DNA from: Stenotrophomonas indicatrix
GTDB taxonomy: Bacteria; Pseudomonadota; Gammaproteobacteria; Xanthomonadales; Xanthomonadaceae
Assembly: GCA_041545745.1 (NCBI GenBank)
Contig: CP168152.1
Span: forward strand, 1,176,001 to 1,240,000
Direction of reading: 5' to 3'
Length of the DNA: 64,000 nt
Position 1 is the first letter of the stretch. Each line of letters opens with the position of its first letter. The position numbers were made by a program, and so were the translations under genes. This document shows positions 42,075-53,251 of the stretch, piece by piece. The notes beneath the pieces were generated by a model, which was given only the letters and a program-made list of their open reading frames with translations, was not told the DNA's origin and did not search any database.

Positions 42075-43295
42075 TCAGCCTAATGATTCCAGCCAGTGCA
42101 CGCCAGCGATGGCCAGCAGCAGGAATACGCAGCAGCTGATGATCGCCGTTCGCCCGTACATGGATTCGTACACCCAGTTGCGGCCGGTGCGTCCCCGCCG
42201 TGCGTTGTCTCGGGCGATCAGTGGCGCCATGATCCGCTGCAGCGGCCCCAGGCACTGGTAGCTGACCACGCCCATGCCCAGCATCAACGACGAAGTGATC
42301 ATCCACGTCGGCGCCTTCAGCATTTCCCCGATCAGCACCGCCAGGCAGATGCCCATCGCGGTGAAGGTGCTGTAGCGGACGAAGCGCATGATCTGCGCCT
42401 GCTCGGCTGGCGTTTCGGTGAAGCGCAGCAGGTAGCGGCCGCCCAGGTAGCAGCCGACGAAACCGCCCACCACGCCGCCGACCACCAGACCCGCGTTGAA
42501 GCCGTTGCCGACCAGCGGGCTTTCACCAATGGCCGCCGTAAGCGAACCCAGTGCCGTACCGCCGGCGGCACTCACACCGCCCAAGCCCAGCTTGCTACCG
42601 CCCACGCCGACGCCGGTGCCCAGCAGGATCGCTGCGCTGGCCGTGCCCGGTGCTGCCACCAGCACCATCGACACCACCGTCGTTGCAAACGCGGCACTGG
42701 GTGCACTGCTGCGTGCGAATTCGCCGAAGCGCTGCAGCAGGCCCTCGCGCACCTGCGCACGGGCACGCGACAGGCGCTTGCGTACTGCCGCGTCGCTCAG
42801 CCCGAGCAGGTCAGCGACCTGCTGCGAATGCTGGCCCTCGCGGTAATACAGCAGCAGTACTTCGCGGCTGTCGGCGGGCAGGGCGGAGATGATGTTCTCG
42901 GCGGCGATTTCCTCTTCCAGCCGCTGCAGGCGATCGGCCACGCCCGGGGTCGGATCCGCGGCCATGGTCAAGGCCACTTCGGCAGCCTCGCCGCTCAGCG
43001 GTCGGCCACGTTGCGCGCGCAGCCAGTCACGGGCGAGGTTGCGGGTGATCTGCCGCAGCCAGGGCAGGAAGCTGCTCGCGCTGCGCAGCTGGTGCAGCTG
43101 CTGCCAGCCCTTCACGAACGCTTCCTGGGCGATGTCCTCGCTGGCCTGGCGGTCGCCGGTGATGGCCAGGGCGATGGCGGTGACCGTGTTCTGGCAGGCC
43201 AGTACGATGCGCCCATAGGCATGCTGGCAACCGCCTGCCGCCGACGGCAGGTCGCGTTCCAAGGTCTCGTCGATGCTTGCGGCGAAGGTCGTCAT
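42075..43295 (-). CDS. ECF-type sigma factor fused to a membrane domain
   Basis: 406 aa. The N-terminal sigma-70 region 2 (about residues 26-95; ITGDRQASEDIAQEAFVKGW and LPWLRQITRNLARDWL) and region 4 (about 130-186; LPADSREVLLLYYREGQHSQ, LLGLSDAAVRKRLSRARAQV) are canonical for ECF factors. Instead of ending there, the protein continues about 220 residues with about five to six hydrophobic segments (205-228, 265-290, 310-325, 333-350, 383-402). This suggests a membrane-tethered sigma factor that does not need a separate anti-sigma. No anti-sigma gene is adjacent. AGGAG lies 10 bases before the ATG. Confidence 0.85.
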   Translation of the reverse strand: MTTFAASIDETLERDLPSAAGGCQHAYGRIVLACQNTVTAIALAITGDRQASEDIAQEAFVKGWQQLHQLRSASSFLPWLRQITRNLARDWLRAQRGRPLSGEAAEVALTMAADPTPGVADRLQRLEEEIAAENIISALPADSREVLLLYYREGQHSQQVADLLGLSDAAVRKRLSRARAQVREGLLQRFGEFARSSAPSAAFATTVVSMVLVAAPGTASAAILLGTGVGVGGSKLGLGGVSAAGGTALGSLTAAIGESPLVGNGFNAGLVVGGVVGGFVGCYLGGRYLLRFTETPAEQAQIMRFVRYSTFTAMGICLAVLIGEMLKAPTWMITSSLMLGMGVVSYQCLGPLQRIMAPLIARDNARRGRTGRNWVYESMYGRTAIISCCVFLLLAIAGVHWLESLG

Positions 43296-43366
43296 GGCGG
43301 CGGGCTCCTGCAGGGATTGTGTCCCATGACGGAGCTGCGTGCGGATTGTGACCTGCCTTCTGCATG

Positions 43367-43439
43367 GTAGTGCCGGCCGCTGGCCGGCAACATCATGAGC
43401 CCATTCGGCGGGCTGTTGCCGGCCAGCGGCCGGCACTAC
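43367..43439. repeat. SMAG (GTAG-REP) dimer
   Basis: GTAGTGCCGGCCGCTGGCCG at the left and the mirrored arm ending GGCACTAC at the right. The right end supplies the stop codon TAG of the neighbouring minus-strand gene at 43436-43438. Confidence 0.92.
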
Positions 43440-43945
43440 TTCGCCGGCTGGATGCGGACCCGCACTTCCTCTTCTTCCGGCGGTGCCGGTGCGGTCGGCT
43501 GGGCTTGCTGCGGCTGGGCCTGCGGGGCGGGCACCGGGGCGGCGGGGGCAGGGGCGCCGCGATGGCGCAGGCCGATCACCAGCGCCACGCCGGCGATCAC
43601 AACCAGCAGGGCGATGCGGATGCGCCAGGCCCAGCCACGACCACCGGCACTTTCCTGCACATCATCGCGGAAGGCGAATTCGGCGGTCGGGTGGTCACGG
43701 CGGGTGGTGTCGAGCAGGCGGGCGTCGCGCAGGATTTCGCGCGCGCGCGGCTGGTCGTCGGCGCGCACGACCCAGACTGCCGGGTAGGCGCCGGCATTGC
43801 CCAGGTCGGTATAGCTGAACTGGCCTCGGCGCCGGGTCTTGTACGAGCGCCCGTTGGTGACCTTCACCTGGATGTCGTGGCTGCGCAGGAGCTCGGCCAC
43901 GCCTTCCACGGTTTCCACGCGCTGGCTGCTGAAAATCTGACGCAT
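43436..43945 (-). CDS. Pathogenicity-like membrane protein (DUF2007-like N-domain)
   Basis: 169 aa. Residues 1-85 look like a DUF2007-type putative signal-transducing domain (MRQIFSSQRVETVEGVAELL, AVWVVRADDQPRAREILRDA). A single span (about 108-126, RIALLVVIAGVALVIGL) follows, then a Pro/Ala/Gln-rich tail ending RVRIQPAK. The protein family is annotated as pathogenicity-like in xanthomonads, but no function is known to me. The stop codon lies in a SMAG repeat, so the C-terminal end may have been set by repeat insertion. It follows tesB by four bases on the same strand, so the two likely form an operon. Confidence 0.75.
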   Translation of the reverse strand: MRQIFSSQRVETVEGVAELLRSHDIQVKVTNGRSYKTRRRGQFSYTDLGNAGAYPAVWVVRADDQPRAREILRDARLLDTTRRDHPTAEFAFRDDVQESAGGRGWAWRIRIALLVVIAGVALVIGLRHRGAPAPAAPVPAPQAQPQQAQPTAPAPPEEEEVRVRIQPAK

Positions 43946-43949
43946 CTGA

Positions 43950-44870
43950 TCAATCCTTGGCCGGCACGGCGGCCGCTGCTGCCTGGTCCGGAACCACGCG
44001 GATCAAGCCTTCCTGGGCGGTGCTGGCAACCAGTACGCCATCACGGGTAAAGAACTGGCCGCGGGCCAGGCCGCGCGAATCCTGCGCACTGGGGCTGTCC
44101 AGCGAGTACAGCAGCCAATCGTCGGCGCGGAACGGGCGGTGGAACCAGATCGCGTGGTCCAGCGAAGCCATCTGCACGTGCGGATGGTAGTAGCTGATGC
44201 CGTGCGGGAAGGTCGCCGTGCCCAGCAGGTGGAAGTCCGACGCGTAGGCCAGCAGCGCCTGGTGCAGCTCGGGAGCATCGCCTACACGCTCGCTCAAGCG
44301 CAGCCAGACCTGGTGGTAGGGCGGGCGCTTGGGCGGGTTCAGCTCATCGCGCGGATATACGTGGCGGAACTCGAACGGACCGCCGCGCGACAGCCAGCGC
44401 TGCACCTTGATCGGCAGGCGCTCCAGCACTTCGGCAGGCAACGGCCGGTTAGGTTCGATGTCTTCCGGCTGTGGCACTTCGGGCATCTTGTGCTGGTGCT
44501 CGGCACCGGATTCGGCCTGTTGGAACGAGGCGGCGCAGAAGAAGATCACCTTGCCGTGCTGGATGGCGGTCACCCGGCGCACCGAGAAGCTGCCGCCGTC
44601 GCGGGTACGGTCGACGTCGTAGACGATCGGATGGTCGATGTTGCCGGCGCGCAGGAAATAGGCATGCAGCGAATGCACATGGCGACCGTTGTCGACCGTG
44701 GCCTGGGCGGCCGCCAGGGCCTGGCCCAGCACCTGCCCGCCAAACACGTACTTGGTGCCGATGTCGCGGCTCTGGCCGCGGAACAGGTTGTCCTCCAGCC
44801 GCTCCAGGGTGAGCAGATCGATCAGCTCGGAGACGACGGGTTCGGGCGTGTCGTTCAAGGGGGCGGCCAC
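43950..44870 (-). CDS. tesB: Acyl-CoA thioesterase II
   Basis: 306 aa, double-hotdog enzyme that hydrolyses medium- and long-chain acyl-CoA. Diagnostic blocks: VFGGQVLGQALAAAQATV (about residues 42-59), HSLHAYFLRAG, FSVRRVTAIQHGKVIFF, SLDHAIWFHRPFRADDWLLY (with the catalytic Asp of the Asp-Gln-Thr set) and GVLVASTAQEGLIRV (with the Gln). The start MAAPLNDTPEP was kept. Next upstream on the same strand is an enoyl-CoA hydratase relative, fitting acyl-CoA metabolism, though a SMAG dimer lies between. Confidence 0.95.
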   Translation of the reverse strand: MAAPLNDTPEPVVSELIDLLTLERLEDNLFRGQSRDIGTKYVFGGQVLGQALAAAQATVDNGRHVHSLHAYFLRAGNIDHPIVYDVDRTRDGGSFSVRRVTAIQHGKVIFFCAASFQQAESGAEHQHKMPEVPQPEDIEPNRPLPAEVLERLPIKVQRWLSRGGPFEFRHVYPRDELNPPKRPPYHQVWLRLSERVGDAPELHQALLAYASDFHLLGTATFPHGISYYHPHVQMASLDHAIWFHRPFRADDWLLYSLDSPSAQDSRGLARGQFFTRDGVLVASTAQEGLIRVVPDQAAAAAVPAKD

Positions 44871-44919
44871 AGCGATGAAAGAGGGCTCGATTATACCGGT
44901 GCCGGCCAGCCCATCAGCG

Positions 44920-44995
44920 GTAGTGCCGGCCGCTGGCCGGCAGCCTCGTGATCCTCCCGGGATGCCTGCGGTTGCCGGCCAGCGGCCGGCACTAC
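44920..44995. repeat. SMAG (GTAG-REP) dimer
   Basis: GTAGTGCCGGCCGCTGGCCG at 44920 and mirrored GGCCAGCGGCCGGCACTAC at 44977-44995. It fills the gap between the tesB start and the enoyl-CoA hydratase stop, which is only three bases away. Confidence 0.92.
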
Positions 44996-44998
44996 CGT

Positions 44999-45775
44999 TT
45001 ACTTGCCGAGGCGGGCGACCAGTGCATGCAGTGCGTTCTGCGCATCCGGGGCGAACCAGGCCTCGACGAAGCGGTCGAGCTGGATCAGGTCCGGGTGCAG
45101 GGCGTCGTGCAGCTCGGCGCGGGCGATGGCACGGGTCAGCAGCATCGGCTGCCGCGGCTGCTTCAGCAGGTCCTGCAGCCAGGCCACCGCACGTGCCGCC
45201 ACCAGCTCGCCATCAACCAGTTCATCGACCAGGCCGATCTGCAGGGCCTGTTCGGCCGGTACCAGCGCGCCGGTGGCCAGCAGGACACTGGAGCGGTGTG
45301 CACCCACGGCACGGCGCAACAGGCGCTGGATGCCTTCCGGTGCGATCAGGCCGACCTGCACTTCGTTCAGGCCGATGGCGTAGGGGCGCGCCGGATCGGC
45401 ACTGCGTGCCATCACCCGGTAGTCGCAGCACAGTGCCAGCACGCAGCCGCCCGCCGGTGCATGGCCAGTGATCGCCGCAACCACCGGGATGCGGCTCTCG
45501 GCCAGCGTACGTACAGCGCCGAAGAATGCGTTCCAGGTGTCCAGCAGCTTGTGCTTGTCATCACCATGCGAGAGCAGATGAGGTACGTCCATGCCGCCGG
45601 TGAAGATGCGCTCGCTGCCCGACAGCACGATGCCGTGCGCGTCCTCGGCCATCGCCAGTTCGATGGCATGGATCAACTGCCGGCACAGCTCGGTGTCCAG
45701 TGCGTTGACCGGCGGCCGCGCCAGCCGCAGTTCGCGGATGGGGCCATGGTTGATCACCTCGATGAGCGTCGTCAT
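44999..45775 (-). CDS. Enoyl-CoA hydratase/isomerase family protein
   Basis: 258-aa crotonase-fold protein. The acyl-CoA pocket blocks RPPVNALDTELCRQL (about residues 20-34), FTGGMDVPHLLSHGDD (about 59-74), AITGHAPAGGCVLALCCDYR (about 101-120) and NEVQVGLIAPEG are present. The usual catalytic Glu positions of true hydratases fall at APAGG and EVQVGL; the first is not a Glu here, so it may be an isomerase or a divergent member. The substrate is not known. The ATG at 45775 starts MTTLIEVINHG; it is divergent from the copper chaperone gene with a 35-base gap. Confidence 0.85.
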   Translation of the reverse strand: MTTLIEVINHGPIRELRLARPPVNALDTELCRQLIHAIELAMAEDAHGIVLSGSERIFTGGMDVPHLLSHGDDKHKLLDTWNAFFGAVRTLAESRIPVVAAITGHAPAGGCVLALCCDYRVMARSADPARPYAIGLNEVQVGLIAPEGIQRLLRRAVGAHRSSVLLATGALVPAEQALQIGLVDELVDGELVAARAVAWLQDLLKQPRQPMLLTRAIARAELHDALHPDLIQLDRFVEAWFAPDAQNALHALVARLGK

Positions 45776-45810
45776 GCTGCGGGTCTCGTTGCGAAGAAGG
45801 AACCTGGGCG

Positions 45811-46257
45811 ATGATAACCAAACCATGCGTTGGCGTACTGTTCGTGCTGTGTGCGCTTGCAACATCGGCGTCGGCGGCGGAACAGGGCTGCGTGACGGTG
45901 GAACAGGGCTGGGCGCGGATGCCGCCGAATCCGACGATGCCGATGACCGCCGGCTATGGCGTGATCCGCAACGGCTGCGCCACTGCGGTGACCATCATCG
46001 GTGCGCGCAGTGCGAGTTTCGGTGATGTGTCGTTGCACGAGACCCGGATCGTCGACGGGGTCAGCCGCATGCGTGCCGTTGAGCGTCTGCCACTAGCGCC
46101 GGGCGAACGCGCCGTACTCAAGCCCGGCGGCCTGCACCTGATGTTGATGGACGGCAGGCGCGTATTGGAGGAGGGGCAGCCGGTGTGGCTGCAGGTGCAA
46201 CTGGAGGGTGGCACCGAAGTCAGCACGGCCCTGATAGTGCGCAAGGCCGCGAAATGA
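45811..46257 (+). CDS. PCu(A)C-family periplasmic copper chaperone
   Basis: 148 aa with a signal peptide (MITKPCVGVLFVLCALATSA, cleavage near SASAAEQ). It carries the complete copper motif H-x10-M-x21-H-x-M: His76, Met87, His109 and Met111. In this family the protein carries Cu(I) toward cytochrome oxidase assembly. No Sco-type partner is adjacent. The start ATG is the first in the frame. Confidence 0.9.
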   Translation: MITKPCVGVLFVLCALATSASAAEQGCVTVEQGWARMPPNPTMPMTAGYGVIRNGCATAVTIIGARSASFGDVSLHETRIVDGVSRMRAVERLPLAPGERAVLKPGGLHLMLMDGRRVLEEGQPVWLQVQLEGGTEVSTALIVRKAAK

Positions 46258-46264
46258 AGATGGG

Positions 46265-46321
46265 GTAGTGCCGGCCGCTGGCCGGCAGCACAGCTGATTG
46301 CCGGCCAGCGGCCGGCACTAC
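46265..46321. repeat. SMAG (GTAG-REP) dimer
   Basis: GTAGTGCCGGCCGCTGGCCG then the mirrored arm ending GGCACTAC with a short 15-base centre. It lies between the convergent copper chaperone and the unknown gene at 46331 and may end both transcripts. Confidence 0.92.
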
Positions 46322-46330
46322 CGACGAGGC

Positions 46331-47056
46331 TTACGACCAGTCGTACGAGAACAGCACCGTGCGGCTTTCCGGCTCGTACAGCATCACGATCGCATCGGCA
46401 CCGGTTGCACACCAATTGTAGCCGGCCACTTCTGCCACGGCGAAGAACTTGTTTCCATCGCGGGTGATGATCGCGCACTCGGCATCGTCAGGCGCATGGC
46501 GGTCGTCGGCAGCCTCGGTGAACTGCAGCGCGAAGGCGGCGGGAATCTCCGCGGTTTCAATCCAGTTGCCGGTCGAGATCTGCCCGCCCAGCACGTCCAG
46601 GCAGGCCTGCTCGCCAGGCTCGCCATCGCCATAGCGCGAATAGCTGGCCAGGCGTCCATGCTGCTGGAAGTACGCGCGTGCCTTGTTGTAGCTCCCGCGC
46701 ATCTCGGTGATGTGCTCCAGCGCGTCGTTGTCCTGCACCTGGTCGCCGATGAAGTAGCCCTCCTCACCGAGGAAACGCATGCGGTTGTCGGCGGTCAATT
46801 CAAAGGCGATCCAGTTGGTGCCGGTGAACGCGTTGTGGTGGTCTTCGGTGGTTTCGCCGATGCAGCCGTCGTAGGGTTCGATCGGGCACAGCATGGTGGC
46901 CACGCTGCCGGCCAGTTCCGGGCGCAGCACGCCGAGGTCGATCTTCAGCAACGGCAGCAGGTGCTGGCCAAGCCAAGCCTGGTCATCGGGGAACACATCG
47001 ACGGGGAAGGGGACCATGCCGGGCAGCAGGTCGCGCAGTTCAGTCTGGTGGATCAT
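46331..47056 (-). CDS. Unrecognised cytoplasmic protein, 241 aa
   Basis: No signal peptide or membrane span. It is acidic, with patches such as MFPDDQ-like FPVDVFPDDQAWLGQHLLPL (residues 21-40), GCIGETTEDHHNAFTGTNW (about 64-82), GDGEPGEQACLDVLGG and a closing LYEPESRTVLFSYDWS. The Asp/Glu-rich sequence and Trp/Tyr content resemble some immunity or DUF-type proteins, but I recognise no family. It is flanked by SMAG elements on both sides, which suggests a mobile-looking or variable locus, though base use is not visibly odd. Confidence 0.7.
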   Translation of the reverse strand: MIHQTELRDLLPGMVPFPVDVFPDDQAWLGQHLLPLLKIDLGVLRPELAGSVATMLCPIEPYDGCIGETTEDHHNAFTGTNWIAFELTADNRMRFLGEEGYFIGDQVQDNDALEHITEMRGSYNKARAYFQQHGRLASYSRYGDGEPGEQACLDVLGGQISTGNWIETAEIPAAFALQFTEAADDRHAPDDAECAIITRDGNKFFAVAEVAGYNWCATGADAIVMLYEPESRTVLFSYDWS

Positions 47057-47078
47057 GTCAGTCCTTTGAAGGGTGTCG

Positions 47079-47106
47079 GTCGTGCCGGCCAGCGGCCGGC
47101 ACCACC
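47079..47106. repeat. Half SMAG palindrome
   Basis: GTGCCGGCCAGCGGCCGGCAC is the single hairpin core of the SMAG element, without its GTAG and CTAC ends. It lies between the 46331 gene and the hotdog thioesterase gene. Confidence 0.75.
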
Positions 47107-47107
47107 T

Positions 47108-47514
47108 TCAGCTGGAAGCGTTGCGGATCGCGTCCGGCAGTGGCGCACTCTTGCCGGTCTGCGTGTCCATCCACACCACCACCACGTTGCCGTCCGAATA
47201 CAGCCTCGACTCATCCTGCTGGTCGACGATGCGATGACCGATGGTCACGCTGCTGTTGCCCAGACGCTCGACGAACAACTCGACCAGGATGTCGTTGGGC
47301 CACACGATCGGCAACCGGTAGTTGACGTTGGTGGCAGCCACCACCGGTGCGATGCGGTCGGTCATCGACACGCCTTCCACGCCCAGCATCCAGCGCACGC
47401 GTGCCTCTTCCAGGTAGGAGATGTACTTGGCGTTGTTGACGTGGCCCATGCTGTCCATGTCGCGCCAGCGCACGCTGATCGGAATGCGGGCCAGGATCTT
47501 GTGTTCGCTGCTCA

Positions 47515-47515
<1 letters not shown>
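47108..47515 (-). CDS. Hotdog-fold acyl-CoA thioesterase (YbgC/4HBT-like)
   Basis: 135 aa. The 4HBT signature VRWRDMDSMGHVNNAKYISY (about residues 15-34), with the catalytic Asp at 19 or 21 and the conserved HVNN, is followed by EEARVRWML and a C-terminal beta sheet. It likely cleaves a short or aromatic acyl-CoA. The ATG overlaps the uvrA stop codon by one base (TGATG on the minus strand), so it is translated after uvrA. Confidence 0.88.
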
Positions 47516-50514
<2,999 letters not shown>

Positions 50515-50657
50515 GGGGAATCCGGTTGTGGGGGCGTGGCTGGGCCGCCGGGCCAGCGAAAGGGCGGCAATCGGTCAGCCTACCGAGGTGACCAGATGGG
50601 GGCAATGGGCGACAATGCCAGCCCGGTGTCTCACCTCGTGAGACCGGCCGACAGGCA

Positions 50658-50699
50658 GGGGTCAGATCCCTTTTCACGTGGTGAAAAGGGATCTGACCC
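50658..50699. repeat. GGGGTCAGATCCC palindrome near the rplU promoter
   Basis: Left arm GGGGTCAGATCCCTTTTCAC and right arm mirrored to CGGGTCAGATCCC. Copy of the family at 26714 and 52738. Here it lies in a divergent promoter region rather than between 3' ends, which is unusual for the family in this window. Confidence 0.8.
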
Positions 50700-50737
50700 G
50701 GTTCCGGCCCGGCCTCCAGAGTCGTTCAGTGGTTGAC

Positions 50738-50767
50738 TTGACCCGTCCCCGCTGGTCCACGTACAAT
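50738..50767 (+). promoter_or_regulatory. Sigma-70-type promoter of rplU-rpmA
   Basis: TTGACC (50738-50743) and TACAAT (50762-50767) with an 18-base spacer, about 65 bases before the rplU start. It is the best-matching -35/-10 pair in the window. Confidence 0.75.
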
Positions 50768-50833
50768 TCCGCTCCTGTCCGCCCTCGACGGCGGCAGTCC
50801 ATAGACCACAATAACTACAGAGGAAGTCTGGTC

Positions 50834-51151
50834 ATGTACGCAGTACTGGTCACCGGCGGTAAGCAATACCGCGTGGCGCAGGGCGAAAAGCTCCGCATTG
50901 AAAAGCTCGAAGTCGAAGTCGGCAGCGAGATCAAGTTCGACAACATCCTGCTGCTCGGCGACAGCGATGGCATCAAGATCGGCGACGCCCTGAGCGGCGC
51001 TGCGGTCACTGCCACCGTCCTGTCCCAGGGTCGTGCCGACAAGGTCCGGATCATCAAGTTCCGTCGCCGTAAGCACCACATGAAGCGCCAGGGTCACCGT
51101 CAGTACTACACCGAAATCGAGATCACCGGCATTGCCGGTGGCAGCAAGTAA
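50834..51151 (+). CDS. rplU: 50S ribosomal protein L21
   Basis: 105 aa. [20 protein letters not shown] and [20 protein letters not shown] are typical of L21. The longer frame from 50678 would cover the promoter and is rejected. AGAGGAAG lies 8 bases before the ATG. It heads the rplU-rpmA-obgE cluster. Confidence 0.98.
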   Translation: MYAVLVTGGKQYRVAQGEKLRIEKLEVEVGSEIKFDNILLLGDSDGIKIGDALSGAAVTATVLSQGRADKVRIIKFRRRKHHMKRQGHRQYYTEIEITGIAGGSK

Positions 51152-51162
51152 GGAGATAGGTC

Positions 51163-51426
51163 ATGGCACATAAAAAAGGCGTAGGCTCTTCGCGCAACGG
51201 TCGCGACTCCAACCCGAAGTACCTCGGCGTCAAGATCTTCGGCGGCCAGGCCATCGAAGCCGGCAACATCATCGTGCGTCAGCGCGGCACCCAGTTCCAC
51301 CCGGGCACCGGCGTCGGCCTCGGCCGTGACCACACCCTGTTCGCCCTGACGGACGGCAAGGTGGAGTTCACCGTGAAGGGCCCGAAGAAGCGTCGCACCG
51401 TCAGCGTCGTCTCGGTCGAAGCCTGA
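51163..51426 (+). CDS. rpmA: 50S ribosomal protein L27
   Basis: 87 aa: [20 protein letters not shown] then LGVKIFGGQ and [13 protein letters not shown], all canonical for L27, whose N-terminus reaches the peptidyl-transferase centre. AAGGAG precedes the ATG; 11 bases separate it from rplU. A terminator follows at 51492. Confidence 0.98.
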   Translation: MAHKKGVGSSRNGRDSNPKYLGVKIFGGQAIEAGNIIVRQRGTQFHPGTGVGLGRDHTLFALTDGKVEFTVKGPKKRRTVSVVSVEA

Positions 51427-51491
51427 TAAGGCTGCGTCCGGCGCCCATGCCTCGGCATGGCCGTGCTGGATGAAGAGCTCGCTGCATGAAG

Positions 51492-51515
51492 AGCCCCGCT
51501 TCGGCGGGGCTTTTC
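51492..51515 (+). terminator. Rho-independent terminator after rpmA
   Basis: AGCCCCGC-TTCG-GCGGGGCT stem-loop with TTTTC following. It separates the ribosomal protein genes from obgE. Confidence 0.88.
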
Positions 51516-51532
51516 GTTGGAATCAATGGTAA

Positions 51533-52675
<1,143 letters not shown>

Positions 52676-52696
52676 TGCCTGTTGTGGTTCCCGCGA

Positions 52697-52724
52697 AAAA
52701 ACCCGGCTTCGGCCGGGTTTTTTG
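52697..52724 (+). terminator. Rho-independent terminator after obgE
   Basis: ACCCGGC-TTCG-GCCGGGT stem-loop with a T-tract of six, preceded by an A-tract. It sits 22 bases after the obgE stop codon. Confidence 0.92.
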
Positions 52725-52737
52725 TTGGCCGCCGAAT

Positions 52738-52778
52738 GGGGTCAGATCCCTTTTCCTGCGGAAAAGGGATCTGACCCC
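52738..52778. repeat. GGGGTCAGATCCC palindrome (symmetric form)
   Basis: Both arms read GGGGTCAGATCCCTTTTCC on their own strand. It lies between the terminators of obgE and convergent rpsT, with a half GTAGCGCCGGGC REP directly behind it at 52787-52800. Confidence 0.82.
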
Positions 52779-52813
52779 GGGCATCGGTAGCGCCGGGCGC
52801 CAGATTGCAGGCA

Positions 52814-52842
52814 ACAAAAAACCCGGCCGAAGCCGGGCTTTT
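52814..52842 (-). terminator. Rho-independent terminator after rpsT
   Basis: On the minus strand GCCCGGC-TTCG-GCCGGGT with TTTTTTGTT. It has the same stem as the obgE terminator at 52697. Confidence 0.9.
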
Positions 52843-52880
52843 GCGTGCTGCCGGAGCCGGGGCTCCAGCAACCAACCGGA

Positions 52881-53150
52881 TCAGGCGGCCTGGAGGGCCT
52901 TGATGCGGTCGTTCAGGCGGCTCTTGTGGCGAGCAGCCTTGTTCTTGTGGATCAGGCCACGCGCGCTGAAACGATCCAGGATCGGCTGGGCAACGGCGAA
53001 GGCGGCTTGAGCGCCGGCGGCATCGTTGGCGTCCAGCGCCTTGATCACTTTCTTGACAGCGGTGCGCAGCATCGAGCGCTGAGCCACGTTGCGCGCGTTG
53101 CGCACGACGGTCTGCTTGGCGCGCTTCTTGGCGGACTTGATATTGGCCAC
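52881..53150 (-). CDS. rpsT: 30S ribosomal protein S20
   Basis: 89 aa: [20 protein letters not shown] and [20 protein letters not shown] are canonical for S20. It is monocistronic and divergent from murJ with a 101-base gap, which must hold both promoters. Confidence 0.98.
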   Translation of the reverse strand: MANIKSAKKRAKQTVVRNARNVAQRSMLRTAVKKVIKALDANDAAGAQAAFAVAQPILDRFSARGLIHKNKAARHKSRLNDRIKALQAA

Positions 53151-53251
53151 GGTGGTGGTTTCCTGAAAAATCGGTGTTATGGGAACAGCAAGCTAGCTAG
53201 TATGATGGCGTAAGAAATGTACGTCAAGTCGATTGTCAAGAGGGACGTTGA

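Larger units (their letters stand above)
50515..50833. other. Intergenic region between divergent uvrA and rplU
   Basis: 319 bases between the uvrA start and the rplU start. It holds the GGGGTCAGATCCC palindrome (50658-50699) and the rplU promoter (50738-50767). Bases 50515-50655 show no further clear site; the uvrA promoter must lie there but is not placed. No LexA-box is clear. Confidence 0.6.

Noticed and set aside
52845..53213. 122-codon plus-strand ORF opposite rpsT
   Set aside because: Antisense to S20, which is certain.
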